64,000 nucleotides of DNA from Thalassomonas haliotis (GCF_028657945.1 NZ_CP059693.1:3162001-3226000); one strand, 5' to 3'; shown: positions 18,109-27,653, counted from the first letter of the stretch. Notes: a model not told the origin generated them from the letters alone. Translations and numbers: made by a program.

Positions 18109-18771
18109 TTATGGCGAATTCAGCGAAGCCGTCACAGGCAATTTGTCCGCCAGGACTTCCCGGATAAGCTCGTCCAGGGCATCGGGTTTAGCCAGTATGA
18201 AAGCTTTTTTCCATAAGCCTGTGGTTTCGTTTCCCAGGATCAGGGTATTTTTATGATCCTCGATATCGTCGACATAATGACCAAGTTTTTTCAGGGCCAA
18301 ATCGACATTTCTCTTGTCGCCGGAAATAAGCTGCCAACCGGGACCCGCTTTGAGTTCACGTGCATAACTTTGCAGTTGTAATGGCGTATCGGTTTGCGGA
18401 TCTAACGAGAAGGAGAGAATAAACAAGTTTTTCCCCATATCGGCGGCAAAGCGTTGCTGGATGCCGGCCATCAGCTTCATGGAAACAGGGCAGACGCTTT
18501 TACAGCTGGTAAAAAAAGAATGGATGATCACCACCTTATCTTTTAGCAGATCTGTATATAATGCCTGTTGCTTACCAGCCTGGTTCACCAGGGCAATATC
18601 GGTAAAATACTGGTGGGCAGGTTTTTCTCTGTGATCTGTTGTTTTGTTGCCAGACTTGGCCTGTATGCTGAAGCAAAAGCTAAACAGCAAGGTTAACACT
18701 ATCAGGTTACGGACTGAAAGCCCCCCAAAGATCCGCTTTTTTAATCCTGTTGCAGCCATTGATACCAACAT
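18109..18771 (-). CDS. SCO1/SenC family thioredoxin-fold protein
   Basis: 220 residues with an N-terminal hydrophobic segment (NLIVLTLLFSFCFS), so membrane-anchored or exported. The thioredoxin-fold active site is FFTSCKSVCPVSM, the C-x-x-x-C-P motif of SCO proteins, and the distal metal-binding histidine is seen in KKLGHYVDDIEDHKNT. SCO proteins deliver copper to cytochrome oxidase or act as thiol reductases. It starts 11 bases after the previous SCO gene ends, so they are co-transcribed. Confidence 0.87.
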   Translation of the reverse strand: MLVSMAATGLKKRIFGGLSVRNLIVLTLLFSFCFSIQAKSGNKTTDHREKPAHQYFTDIALVNQAGKQQALYTDLLKDKVVIIHSFFTSCKSVCPVSMKLMAGIQQRFAADMGKNLFILSFSLDPQTDTPLQLQSYARELKAGPGWQLISGDKRNVDLALKKLGHYVDDIEDHKNTLILGNETTGLWKKAFILAKPDALDELIREVLADKLPVTASLNSP

Positions 18772-18782
18772 AGCGCTTGCCT

Positions 18783-19592
18783 TTATTGTTGAGGAGTTAT
18801 TTCTATCGGGGTATGAAGATGGCTTGCCGCCAAAGGTGGTGGGCTGTTGAGCAATTTATCCACCAGTTTTGCTATCGGCCGGGGAGAGCCCACTCCGGAA
18901 AGCCGGGTCCAGGTATTTTGACTGACGCGCCCCACCAGGGTGATAGGCGTATGTTCTTGCAAATCCGCGGTAAAGAGTCCGGTGGCCCTTAATAATTGCT
19001 CGATATTGGCACTTGAGCCGGTTAACAGGGTCCAGCCCGGCTCTCCCTTAAATTTATTTTTAAAGGCTTTTAACTGTCTCGGTTTATCGTTGAGCGGATC
19101 AATACTGACCGATAACAGCAAGACATCTTCGAGTACTTTTTCCTTGCCGAAACGGCGTTTTAACAGCTGCTGGAGCCGGGTATACTGTATCCCCATCACA
19201 GGACAAACCGTGGTACAGCGGGTAAATATGGTATTGATGACCACGATTTTATCTTTGATTACATCATCCATCAGTGCCACTTCCTGGCCTAATTCATTGG
19301 TCAGAGTGAGGTTGGGAATTAATATCTGTGGCTGACCGGTCATTTGGGCTTCTTGTCCTGACTGCTTCAATTGTGCCAAATGCTGGCTGTGATCCAGTTG
19401 TTGCTGTAATTTCTTGCTTACTTTACCTTCCTGCGGCGCCATCAAATGATTGACTTTGATATCTTTTTCCGGCGTGTTTGCTTTGAGTATCAGCGGCCAG
19501 ACAAGTAAAACCGCGGTCCACAGGGCGACAAGCAGCATTGAACCCGGGATTGATGGAGGAAAGTTTTTTTTACAGATGCCTTGTTCTTGCAT
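18783..19592 (-). CDS. SCO1/SenC family thioredoxin-fold protein
   Basis: 269 residues from the ATG at 19592, which has AGGAAG seven bases upstream; an ATG 102 bases further out has no such site. A transmembrane anchor (SMLLVALWTAVLLVWPLILKA) precedes a periplasmic SCO domain with active site FTRCTTVCPVMG. The late ligand histidine is less obvious than in its neighbour (LQEHTPITL is the likeliest). It is first in the four-gene leftward run SCO-SCO-cytochrome/binding protein-deacetylase. The pair of different SCO proteins suggests separate copper-transfer and thiol-reduction steps. Confidence 0.85.
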   Translation of the reverse strand: MQEQGICKKNFPPSIPGSMLLVALWTAVLLVWPLILKANTPEKDIKVNHLMAPQEGKVSKKLQQQLDHSQHLAQLKQSGQEAQMTGQPQILIPNLTLTNELGQEVALMDDVIKDKIVVINTIFTRCTTVCPVMGIQYTRLQQLLKRRFGKEKVLEDVLLLSVSIDPLNDKPRQLKAFKNKFKGEPGWTLLTGSSANIEQLLRATGLFTADLQEHTPITLVGRVSQNTWTRLSGVGSPRPIAKLVDKLLNSPPPLAASHLHTPIEITPQQ

Positions 19593-19774
19593 AATGTCGC
19601 TTCCTGCGCCTGGTTGGTTGTCTTCAATTAGCCTGTGAGCAAATAAAGCTTGCCAGTGTGTTTCTCGGCTTCCTGTTAAGCCTAGTACATGCATCAGGCT
19701 ATTCCAAATTCCCCCTGATTAATCGGCGAACAAATAACATCTTGTTTCTTTGACACTTTTATAACTATCTTGGG

Positions 19775-20761
19775 ATGAATTATATTGTTATCTGCGCATT
19801 TATGGTCTGTACTGTAGTTATTTATGGATGTTTTTTAATCAAAGTTATCAATGTCATGAGATCTTTACCGGAAAGTGCCATTATCCAGGTGGCAAATAAC
19901 AAAGCGGCCAGGTTATTATCCGCGGCCCAAAAAATAACCCCTTATAGCAACAGGGATTATTACCAGGCGCAAAACCAACTCGATACTTATAAGGGTATAC
20001 GGCACAGCTGCCCGGATGAATTCGACACCCTGCAGGCATTGATCAAAAACAGCCTGCAACAAGCTCCCTACTGTGTGCTGATTAAAGGATTACAGTTTGA
20101 TAAAGACTACCGCTTGTTGGTGGCATTAAATCGCAGCCTGGGCAAATTGGTGGCCCGGCCATATGATAAAAAGACCCCAAGGGCACAGCTTATTCACCAC
20201 GTAGAGCCGCAAACCGATATTAACAACCAAAATCAAGCACAAGGCAGCGTTGCCAAGCTCAGTGAAAAAATGCATATCGACGGTGCCGACCGCCTGGTGC
20301 CGATACGTTATGTGACCATGCAATGTGTGCGCGGCGACAGTCAGGGGGGAGGGCGATCGCGCTTGTTGGATATAAGCGGTTTTAGAAACCTGCTTAAGCA
20401 GGACGGTTTCAGCCGAAAGCAAATCGCCATACTTGAGCAAGAGCCTGTCCCCTGGAAAATAGCGGATTATCTCGGCGGTGGTATCACCTGGCGTACGATA
20501 TTGAGCAAAAATAACCTGAACTGGCGGCGTTATAGCATAGATACAGCCCTGGCCGGTGAGGATGTCAGCATATCAGAAAACATGAAAAAGACGCTGATGC
20601 AGGTAGAGCAAGCACTCGAACAGGACAGCCAGTATAAATATGAGTTTTTAATGGCGCCGGGAGATTTTTTAATTGTTGATAATCTCAGGTGTCTACATGC
20701 CCGCACGGCGATCACCAATACGGGCACTAAGCGTTTGATGTACCGAGCCTGGGTGGAATAA
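19775..20761 (+). CDS. TauD/TfdA-like Fe(II)/2-oxoglutarate dioxygenase
   Basis: 328 residues. The iron site is H167-x-D169 (KMHIDGADR), with a late H308 (CLHARTAI) and R324 (RLMYRAW), matching the clavaminate synthase/TauD fold. RYVTMQCVRGDSQGGGRS is the usual strand with bulky glycine loop. The first 28 residues are hydrophobic, which is odd for this cytoplasmic family; an internal ATG at 19856 would remove them but lacks a clear ribosome-binding site. Third dioxygenase of the region; the next gene is a methyltransferase-like protein 50 bases on. Confidence 0.8.
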   Translation: MNYIVICAFMVCTVVIYGCFLIKVINVMRSLPESAIIQVANNKAARLLSAAQKITPYSNRDYYQAQNQLDTYKGIRHSCPDEFDTLQALIKNSLQQAPYCVLIKGLQFDKDYRLLVALNRSLGKLVARPYDKKTPRAQLIHHVEPQTDINNQNQAQGSVAKLSEKMHIDGADRLVPIRYVTMQCVRGDSQGGGRSRLLDISGFRNLLKQDGFSRKQIAILEQEPVPWKIADYLGGGITWRTILSKNNLNWRRYSIDTALAGEDVSISENMKKTLMQVEQALEQDSQYKYEFLMAPGDFLIVDNLRCLHARTAITNTGTKRLMYRAWVE

Positions 20762-20811
20762 AGAAGTCGCCGGTCACATGCACAGTAACATAAACTAAAC
20801 CGGAGTTTGCC

Positions 20812-21531
20812 ATGTCAGATCTCAACTTTAACAACTGTCCGCCCTTTTGCGGTGCGCTACAACACCCAGGACTTGCGGTTAACTTTGATCTTTATGTGGA
20901 TTATTCCTGCCAGGAAAGCACCGAAGATCAACAGCGGATTGAGGCAGTACTCGATAACCTGATATCCAGCGGGGAAATAGCGCAGGGCAGCCGGGTATTG
21001 CATATTGGTGTCGGAAATTCCCGCTTTGCCGCCAAATTTACCGCGCAGGGGATAAAAGTTGACGGCATTACGGTTTCCGAGTCCGAGCAACAGCTTGGTG
21101 AGTCGTTAAAACTTAACGATTACCAGGTATATGTTGCCAACAAATATCACCGGGACTTTACCGGTTATTTCGAGCCAAAGCAGTTTGATGTTATTGTCGA
21201 TAATAATCTCGCCTCTTTTAGCTGTTGCCAATATCATTTTTACCAGATGTTGGAAAACTATCTTGGCTGTTTGAAAACCGGCGGAAAAATTCTTACCGAC
21301 CAAAGGGGGATGGATTGGGCATTGGCCGGACCGGGCTTTATTTTAGACTTTGAAAAATTGACCGGCGTTGTTGCCAATTTGCCCCTGAAAGTGAGCCGCC
21401 TCACCAACATGGTGTATGCACTGGAATTGCTGCCTGAAAAAGCGAAACCGCAAAGCTTGTCGGTTTATGCCAGGCGAAACGGCGATGACGGGCAAGCTTA
21501 TATTGAAACTTTTATTCCCCAGGCGGGGTAA
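20812..21531 (+). CDS. SAM-dependent class I methyltransferase-like protein
   Basis: 239 residues with CCGGAG eight bases before the ATG. SAM-binding motif I is SRVLHIGVGNSRFAAKF (around residues 61-77), motif II ends in VDGITVSESE, and FDVIVDNNLASFSCC is motif IV. The usual E/D-x-G-x-G-x-G is changed to HIGVGNSR, still compatible with SAM. Its place directly after a TauD-like dioxygenase suggests sequential tailoring of one product. Substrate unknown. About 150 bases separate its end from the convergent ABC gene. Confidence 0.75.
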   Translation: MSDLNFNNCPPFCGALQHPGLAVNFDLYVDYSCQESTEDQQRIEAVLDNLISSGEIAQGSRVLHIGVGNSRFAAKFTAQGIKVDGITVSESEQQLGESLKLNDYQVYVANKYHRDFTGYFEPKQFDVIVDNNLASFSCCQYHFYQMLENYLGCLKTGGKILTDQRGMDWALAGPGFILDFEKLTGVVANLPLKVSRLTNMVYALELLPEKAKPQSLSVYARRNGDDGQAYIETFIPQAG

Positions 21532-21678
21532 TTGTTACTGGCATTAAAAACTCAGCTTTTCTTGCTTGCCACCATCAACACCCGCTTTGCCCGGTGGACT
21601 TGTCCAGGCCCGAGAGATAATACAGGGCACAATGTCTTGGGCCTTTTGCAGATAATGGTTAACGGGGTAACTGTATCG

Positions 21679-22563
21679 CTAACCGCTGCTTTGCGTCTGT
21701 TGTGGCACCCGGGCGGTGGAAGGCTGGTTAAGCCTTTGGCTGATGTTTTTTAACCTCGACCAGGTTTGCAGCGTTACCGGCAATAAAATCGCCGCTTCGA
21801 CATATTCCCAGGAATAACTGACAATGGAGAAAACTTTCCCGCTGCTCAGCTCCAATAACCCTGCCGCCAGCCATAAGTTAGTGACAACAAAAGCGCACGC
21901 CAGCAAAAAGATCAGTCCGTAAACCAGGGCTTCGGTGTCGGAGAGCTTAACTTGATATTTCTTTAACCGCAAAAGGTGGGCCAGCAGGGGCCTAGAGCCT
22001 GCTTTGATGATAGCGACCTGTTTTTCCATCTGGCTGTTCAGTTTGCCGTTTAGCAAATAAAACCGTTTATCGAACAGGCCGTAAACCAATAACATCGCCA
22101 GGGTTAGCGACAGGGCTGTGGCGGTCAGCTGCCAGTGAAAACTGGCAAGGACCACCAGGGTGACCAGGATCTGGATCACTGCCGTCATCAATTGCGGCAG
22201 TTCATGCTCTAAAAAGTCCACTAACTCACCGGCCATGTCCAGCCGGGCATTTCTCAGTGACACCGGCTGCTGCTCATGCCGGTTATCGACCGCCATGCCT
22301 AAAGAAACCCTGATGTCGCCATAAACCCGGGTATCGTAAAGACGTCTGAGCACAGAGATCAGGGTCAGTAAGACCAGCACAACGCCGACGAATAATAAGT
22401 CTTTTGTACCGCCGGTGAGTAAATCATCGATGGCAAAACCTATATACAGAGGCACCAGGGACAGCAGGACATTTTCCAGCACGACCAGCAGCCAGGTGCA
22501 ACTTAACTTCACCGGAAAGCGTTGCATGATAGCCAGGATACCCAGCCGGGTAGCCGACATCAT
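21679..22563 (-). CDS. Lone ABC transporter six-helix membrane domain
   Basis: 294 residues, with GGAG seven bases before the ATG. It has an ABC exporter-type transmembrane domain (helices around 22-40, 58-76, 128-146, 152-170, 225-245, 258-275) but no nucleotide-binding domain: no Walker A or LSGGQ follows. This matches the stand-alone six-transmembrane domain family seen in proteobacteria. It would need a partner ATPase encoded elsewhere or may act as a regulator or pore. A palindromic operator-like site lies just upstream. Confidence 0.75.
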   Translation of the reverse strand: MMSATRLGILAIMQRFPVKLSCTWLLVVLENVLLSLVPLYIGFAIDDLLTGGTKDLLFVGVVLVLLTLISVLRRLYDTRVYGDIRVSLGMAVDNRHEQQPVSLRNARLDMAGELVDFLEHELPQLMTAVIQILVTLVVLASFHWQLTATALSLTLAMLLVYGLFDKRFYLLNGKLNSQMEKQVAIIKAGSRPLLAHLLRLKKYQVKLSDTEALVYGLIFLLACAFVVTNLWLAAGLLELSSGKVFSIVSYSWEYVEAAILLPVTLQTWSRLKNISQRLNQPSTARVPQQTQSSG

Positions 22564-22634
22564 AAAGCAGCTCCCGGGGATTGTTTATAGCGGCTAAATC
22601 TGGTTTTCATTGGCTTTCCTTCAAACAACACTTG

Positions 22635-22676
22635 TGATACAGCTGTGTATCATACATGCAAAGCAGTAGTGATACA
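22635..22676. promoter_or_regulatory. Operator-like palindrome plus extra half-site
   Basis: TGATACA and TGTATCA (22635... the 18-base core spans about 22635-22652) form a seven-base inverted repeat around GCTG, and a third copy TGATACA occurs at 22670-22676. The group lies about 70-110 bases upstream of the ABC membrane gene start, in the divergent gap shared with the Deg protease gene. A repressor binding site is inferred. Confidence 0.5.
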
Positions 22677-22901
22677 ATAGCGTCTCATATATTGGGTTAC
22701 AGGTGAATAACCGGGGATAGGAGAAACCAGGCGATAGATGGTTTAACCCTGATTAACATCAGATATTTATCAGGGAACAGCGTGAAACTCCCCCTTAAAG
22801 TTTAAGAGACACTATACTCAGTTAGACAGCTTGCCCGGCTGCTCTCTGTGCCCGGCAAATAAATATCACTGCCTTCATCCTTTGATCAATACGGAGCAGG
22901 T

Positions 22902-24377
22902 ATGAAAAGAGTCAGCGCCAGTATCCTCACCATTTTATTATTGTTTCTATTACTGTTTTTTATTACCCCGGTACAAACAAGCGACAATGAAATCAAGTCG
23001 TTGCAGCAAACCGGCAAAGCCTTTGCCTCGATAGCACGTGCGGTGTCGCCGTCAGTGGTCTTTATCCAGGTGGAAGGCAAGGCAATCTCACGCTCGGATC
23101 CCAGATATTATTCCCCGTTCGGTGATGGCTGGCCTTTTGGCGAGGATTTTTTAAATGAATTTTTTGGCGATCGTTTCCGCGGTTTTCAGCACCCGCAACG
23201 GCCCAAAGATCACCCGAAAATTATGGGGCAGGGCTCGGGGTTTATTTTCGCCGACAAGCAAGGGGGAGTTGCCGATAAAAGTTATCTTTTAACCAACTAT
23301 CATGTGGTAAAGAATGCCGACAATATTCAGATCACCCTGAAAGACGGCCGCAAGTTTGCCGCGAAAATCACCGGCAGCGATCCCCAGTCAGATCTGGCGG
23401 TGCTGGAAATTAAGGCCGTCGATTTGCCGCCGCTCAAGCTGGGTCATTCAGCTAAGCTGGAGGTGGGCGAGTGGGTTGTGGCCATAGGCAATCCTTTCGG
23501 GCTAAGTCACAGCCTGACGGTCGGAGTAGTGAGCGCCATAGGGCGCAACAGCCTGGGACTCAATGACTACGAAGACTTCATTCAAACCGATGCCGCCATT
23601 AACCCCGGTAATTCCGGCGGCCCCCTGGTTAACCTTAACAGCGAAGTGGTGGGGATTAATACCGCAATATTTTCACGCAGCGGCGGTTATATGGGCATAG
23701 GTTTTGCCGTACCCATTGACCTGGCAAAAAGTATCGCCCGGCAGCTGATAACCTCGGGTAAGGTTACCCGGGGTTATCTGGGGTTAGTGATCCAGGACTT
23801 ATCTTTAGCCCTGGCGGAGTCATTTGGGCTTGATGGCCAGGACGGTATATTGGTTTCCCAGGTGAGTCCTGATTCTCCGGCAGATGAAGCCGGCTTGAAG
23901 CAAGGGGATATCATCACGGCCTACCAGGATAAAGCCATCTCGGATGTCGGCACTTTCCGCAACCTGGTGGCCATGACAGCTCCGGGCAATCAAGAAGTTG
24001 TAACCATTATCCGGGATGGAAAAACACAAACAATCCAGGTAAAAATTGGCAAACAAAGTAAGGCGCAGAAAACCGCAGCCGAAATTCAAAGCAGTGAAGA
24101 GCTGGGACTGCATGTTGAATCCATTACCCCGTATCTTGCCAGAAAATATGACGTTACCCCAGGTAAAGGCGTGGTCGTCACCCGGATCATTCCCGGTTCG
24201 GTGGCTGCTATGGCCGGTATAGAATCCGGCTCGGTCATTTTGCAGGTCAACCGCAAAGGCGTCGACACCGCCGGTGAATTCAAACGGGCAATCGATAAAA
24301 GCCGCAGCAATAAGTCTGTGCTGCTGCTGGTCGAAAAAGATCATCAGCAGCGCTACCTGGTATTGAGCTGGCGATAA
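22902..24377 (+). CDS. degP: Deg/HtrA periplasmic serine protease
   Basis: 491 residues with a signal peptide (about 1-26). The trypsin-like domain has the full catalytic triad: H134 (TNYHVV), D164 (QSDLAVL) and S238 (GNSGGPL). Two PDZ domains follow, starting near residues 275 and 395 (GYLGLVIQDL and LGLHVESI), the usual layout of DegP/DegQ/MucD. It degrades or refolds damaged envelope proteins. A short LA loop (residues about 62-105, rich in aromatic and proline) fits either DegP or DegQ/MucD, so the symbol is approximate. Expected to be under envelope-stress control, although no clear sigma-E site was found. Confidence 0.93.
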   Translation: MKRVSASILTILLLFLLLFFITPVQTSDNEIKSLQQTGKAFASIARAVSPSVVFIQVEGKAISRSDPRYYSPFGDGWPFGEDFLNEFFGDRFRGFQHPQRPKDHPKIMGQGSGFIFADKQGGVADKSYLLTNYHVVKNADNIQITLKDGRKFAAKITGSDPQSDLAVLEIKAVDLPPLKLGHSAKLEVGEWVVAIGNPFGLSHSLTVGVVSAIGRNSLGLNDYEDFIQTDAAINPGNSGGPLVNLNSEVVGINTAIFSRSGGYMGIGFAVPIDLAKSIARQLITSGKVTRGYLGLVIQDLSLALAESFGLDGQDGILVSQVSPDSPADEAGLKQGDIITAYQDKAISDVGTFRNLVAMTAPGNQEVVTIIRDGKTQTIQVKIGKQSKAQKTAAEIQSSEELGLHVESITPYLARKYDVTPGKGVVVTRIIPGSVAAMAGIESGSVILQVNRKGVDTAGEFKRAIDKSRSNKSVLLLVEKDHQQRYLVLSWR

Positions 24378-24516
24378 TAGCTGGCTTTTATACGGGTAAC
24401 TTCTCGGCTATGTTAATCATGCACAGGTCAAGGTATGAAGGAAAAATACCGGTGCAGGGCCAAACAGTTGCGTGAGCAATTAACAGCAAACTCCCGGGAA
24501 TGGCGAGCTTTTATGG

Positions 24517-25449
24517 CTAATGAGCCGCCTGGCATTCTGCCTTAAGGGCTAAAATATCACAGTTAACATGATCAACGATATTGCCCGTGGTATTGCCGAT
24601 AAATCCCGAATGATTACGCACGCCCGTGACCAGCAGATCTATTTTATGTTTTATCACATTGCGGGTGAGCCGGTTACCGGCAATACCGGTATCGAGATGA
24701 ATGTTGGCATCTTCAAAAGCATAATGCTCGATCAAACGGAAAAACTCTGTCCTGTGGTATGCCTCTAACTGGCTTGGCGGCACGGGACTGACATAAGAGG
24801 CTATATTAAGCCCTAATACCGAAAGGTTATTGCCTTGCCATAATTCATGTCCTTTAGGATCATAAACATGGTTGATATGGGCGCAGGTATCCAGGTATTC
24901 GCTCAGCATCACACAGGTATCAAGAATATCTTTATCCAGTGCCTGTTCGCCACTTGGCGATTTTTTCAAGTCCACCGCAGCCATAATGTTTTGATAGGTA
25001 TCTGCAGTATTAGCTTTGGCAAGCAATAAAGGTGCAGGGCAGGTTTTGAGGAATTGCCAGTCATTGGCACTAAAGTTCAGCTGCTCAATCGCTGAATGCT
25101 GATGGGTAGAGATAACCACCAGATCTGTGTTTGTTTCGGTGATTTTCTTCAAAATTTCCCCATGCAGGGGTTTATGCCAGCGTACTTCTGAGGTGATGGC
25201 AATCTTTTCTTTTATCGCCAGGTTCAAATAGCTATCAAGCCAGCGCTGTTTGGTTTTTAAATATTCGGCAATCACATGCTCCTGGGGATGCTCCCGATTG
25301 AGCCAGTTCGGGGCAAGGGCGCTGTGGTGGACCACCAAAAACAATTCTATGGCGGCATTGCATTTTTTTGCCAGTGAAATGGCCTTCAACAAGGCCGGTT
25401 GTTGCTCTATGGTGGGATCCATAATCACCAGAATATGATTAATTTTCAT
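24517..25449 (-). CDS. Tandem universal stress protein (UspE-like)
   Basis: 310 residues from the ATG at 25449 (GAGGG nine bases upstream; the ATG at 25464 lacks a site). Two Usp domains are present: residues about 1-145, starting KINHILVIMDPT and closing VVISTHQHSAI, and about 150-310, ending LLVTGVRNHSGFIGNTTGNIVDHVNCDIL split across the G-x2-G-x9-G-(S/T/N) nucleotide-binding motif. Only the second domain has the full motif. Such proteins respond to starvation and oxidative stress. It converges with the Deg protease gene. Confidence 0.88.
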   Translation of the reverse strand: MKINHILVIMDPTIEQQPALLKAISLAKKCNAAIELFLVVHHSALAPNWLNREHPQEHVIAEYLKTKQRWLDSYLNLAIKEKIAITSEVRWHKPLHGEILKKITETNTDLVVISTHQHSAIEQLNFSANDWQFLKTCPAPLLLAKANTADTYQNIMAAVDLKKSPSGEQALDKDILDTCVMLSEYLDTCAHINHVYDPKGHELWQGNNLSVLGLNIASYVSPVPPSQLEAYHRTEFFRLIEHYAFEDANIHLDTGIAGNRLTRNVIKHKIDLLVTGVRNHSGFIGNTTGNIVDHVNCDILALKAECQAAH

Positions 25450-25726
25450 CGTCACAGCCCTCATTCAGCTACGCGAATTGTTTCCCTGTGCCGACGAGCT
25501 CTCGTTGGCACATGTTAATTCTAGCAGCATTCGTTCATCCGGGAAGGGTATTTTCAGATAAAGGGACTCAGATATTTAACTCTGGAAAAAATGGTTATTA
25601 CCGGCAATAACGAATACACTTACCGCTAAAGCTAAGTTGTTCTTAAGCCATTAAAAATAATATTCTTTTGTTAATTATGCCGCGCTTTGTTAAAGCTGCG
25701 GAAACCGGTATGGAGAAATGCTCATT

Positions 25727-27436
25727 ATGGCGCAAAAATCATGGTTAAAATTGACACTATTGGCAACTGCGCTAACGTTGGGCGCCTGCAGTACTTTAAC
25801 TGAAACAATAAACAGTAGCCAAAACAAACAACAACAGCAAAAGCGCGAATTTACTATCCTGGCGGTGAACGACATTTATAACATTGAAGGCACAGATGCC
25901 GGAAAATCCGGTGGTATGGCGCGCCTGCGTACCTTGCGACAGCAGTTAAGCACGGGGGATGAAAATGTCCTGCTGCTCCATGCCGGAGATTTTCTCTTTC
26001 CTTCTTCCATGAGCAGCCAATATAAAGGCGCACAAATGATAGATCTGATGAACCAGCTTGATGGTCGGGAGTCAGGTTTTGATGAGCGCTTTTATGTCAC
26101 TTTTGGTAATCATGAGTTTGACAAGTCGGCAAAAAAATATGGCCCTATGTTGGCTAAACGCATTGAAGAATCAGATTTTTACTGGCTTGGCACTAATGTC
26201 ATCCTGGAAAAAAGCGCAAGTAACAACAGCGCCGGATTCAGCAAATCTCTCCTCAGCAATGCCCTGACGACAATTAATGGCGTTAAGGTTGGCCTGTTCA
26301 GTATCACTACGGACATGGCAATCCCCGAATATGCCGCCATAGATAATAATTACCTGGCAGTGGCCAGAAAGAATATCAGTAGCTTAAAGGCGCAGGGGGC
26401 CGAGGTCGTCGTTGCCCTAACCCATTTACGGATTTCAGAAGATGCCGAACTGCTCAGGCAGCTGGGGGAAGATGGCCCGGATGTAATTTTTGGTGGCCAT
26501 GAGCATAACCGCCAGCATATCTGTGTTGCAGCGGGAAAGAGAACCCCTTGTGTGATCAAGGCCGATGCCGATATTCGCAGTGCGACTGTCGCCAAGGTGA
26601 GTATTTCACCGCAAGGAGCCGTGGATGTCAGCCACAGGTACAGCATAGTTGAAGAGTCAACGATTGCATCCGATAAGGCGGTTGCCGAGCGCACCCGCCA
26701 GTGGATAAAACGCTATGAACAAGAATATTGCGACAAACATCGACAAGAGCCGGGTTGTTTGCTTAAGGTGATTGGTAAAACCGATGTCGACCTGATTGCC
26801 GAAGAGCTGGAGATCCGTCGTTATGAAACCAACCTGGGCGCTGCCATTGCCGATACTATGATCAGTGCTTTTGATGATATCAAGCTGGACCGCAAAGTGC
26901 AGATAGCTTTGATCAATTCCGGCAGCCTGAGGTTAAACCAGAATATTCCCGCAGGCAGCGAGCTCAATAACTGGTATATCAATGGTATTTTTCAGTACCC
27001 GGTCAGTATCCGGTTGATTGAAATGACCGGCAAGCAGCTTAGGCAAACCATAGCCCACAGCATTGAGGACTGGACCGGTAACGGCTGGTGGCTGCAAAGT
27101 GCTGGTTTAGCCTTTCGCCACAACGTAAAAGAGGGCAGTTTCAGCGAACTCAGCCTGGTTGATCAAGGAGGTAATATCACACCGGTAAGAGATGACGATG
27201 TTATTGTCGCAGCAGTAAGCGATTATATTGCCGACCCGGGCAATGGCGATCAGGACGGTTATACCATGCTCAATTTGGACAAGGAAATCGTCTATGGTGA
27301 AGCCCTGATCGATCTTAAAGCCAGGGTAACGGATACCATCAAAGCCAAATGGGCCAAAGGCGAAGCCATTAGCCCTATGTTACCGGGCCGGGTTTGCAGC
27401 AGTGACCGGGCAACTTTACCTTGTGTACTGAATTAA
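25727..27436 (+). CDS. 5'-nucleotidase/metallophosphatase lipoprotein (UshA-like)
   Basis: 569 residues. The N-terminus is a lipoprotein signal with lipobox LGAC, placing it on the outer or inner membrane facing the periplasm. The metallophosphatase domain has AVNDIYN (altered from the usual D-x-H), LLHAGDFLF, TFGNHEFDK and VIFGGHEHN; the C-terminal 5'-nucleotidase domain starts near residue 370 with NLGAAIADTM and has INSGSLR. The usual first-motif histidine is replaced (N-D-I-Y), which may alter metal binding. I chose the second ATG for ribosome-site spacing; the ATG at 25718 is possible. Confidence 0.87.
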   Translation: MAQKSWLKLTLLATALTLGACSTLTETINSSQNKQQQQKREFTILAVNDIYNIEGTDAGKSGGMARLRTLRQQLSTGDENVLLLHAGDFLFPSSMSSQYKGAQMIDLMNQLDGRESGFDERFYVTFGNHEFDKSAKKYGPMLAKRIEESDFYWLGTNVILEKSASNNSAGFSKSLLSNALTTINGVKVGLFSITTDMAIPEYAAIDNNYLAVARKNISSLKAQGAEVVVALTHLRISEDAELLRQLGEDGPDVIFGGHEHNRQHICVAAGKRTPCVIKADADIRSATVAKVSISPQGAVDVSHRYSIVEESTIASDKAVAERTRQWIKRYEQEYCDKHRQEPGCLLKVIGKTDVDLIAEELEIRRYETNLGAAIADTMISAFDDIKLDRKVQIALINSGSLRLNQNIPAGSELNNWYINGIFQYPVSIRLIEMTGKQLRQTIAHSIEDWTGNGWWLQSAGLAFRHNVKEGSFSELSLVDQGGNITPVRDDDVIVAAVSDYIADPGNGDQDGYTMLNLDKEIVYGEALIDLKARVTDTIKAKWAKGEAISPMLPGRVCSSDRATLPCVLN

Positions 27437-27453
27437 TTTGGCTTGTCGTTTTT

Positions 27454-27489
27454 GGGAATGTCCTGTCAGCGACAAAACAGGATATTCCC
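27454..27489 (+). terminator. Hairpin after the 5'-nucleotidase gene
   Basis: GGGAATGTCCTGT (27454-27466) pairs with ACAGGATATTCCC (27477-27489) with one mismatch. It lies 18 bases after the stop codon. There is no long T run, so this may be a weak or Rho-assisted terminator. Confidence 0.5.
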
Positions 27490-27653
27490 GCTGACACTTT
27501 TTGCGTATAAGTCGGTTTTATAAAATTGAAACACTTGATGAATCCGGGCAGCTTGCAACAGCAGATATTGGATCATTTGCGATTAACTCCAAGCAATTGC
27601 AGATGCAAAATTTAGATGGGGCACTTGGAAAATAAAGCAACGGATAACCACAC

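Noticed and set aside
27497-27634. Short plus-strand frame ending QMQNLDGALGK before the recombinase
   Set aside because: Looks like the end of some protein but has no start context or recognisable family; too short to call a pseudogene.
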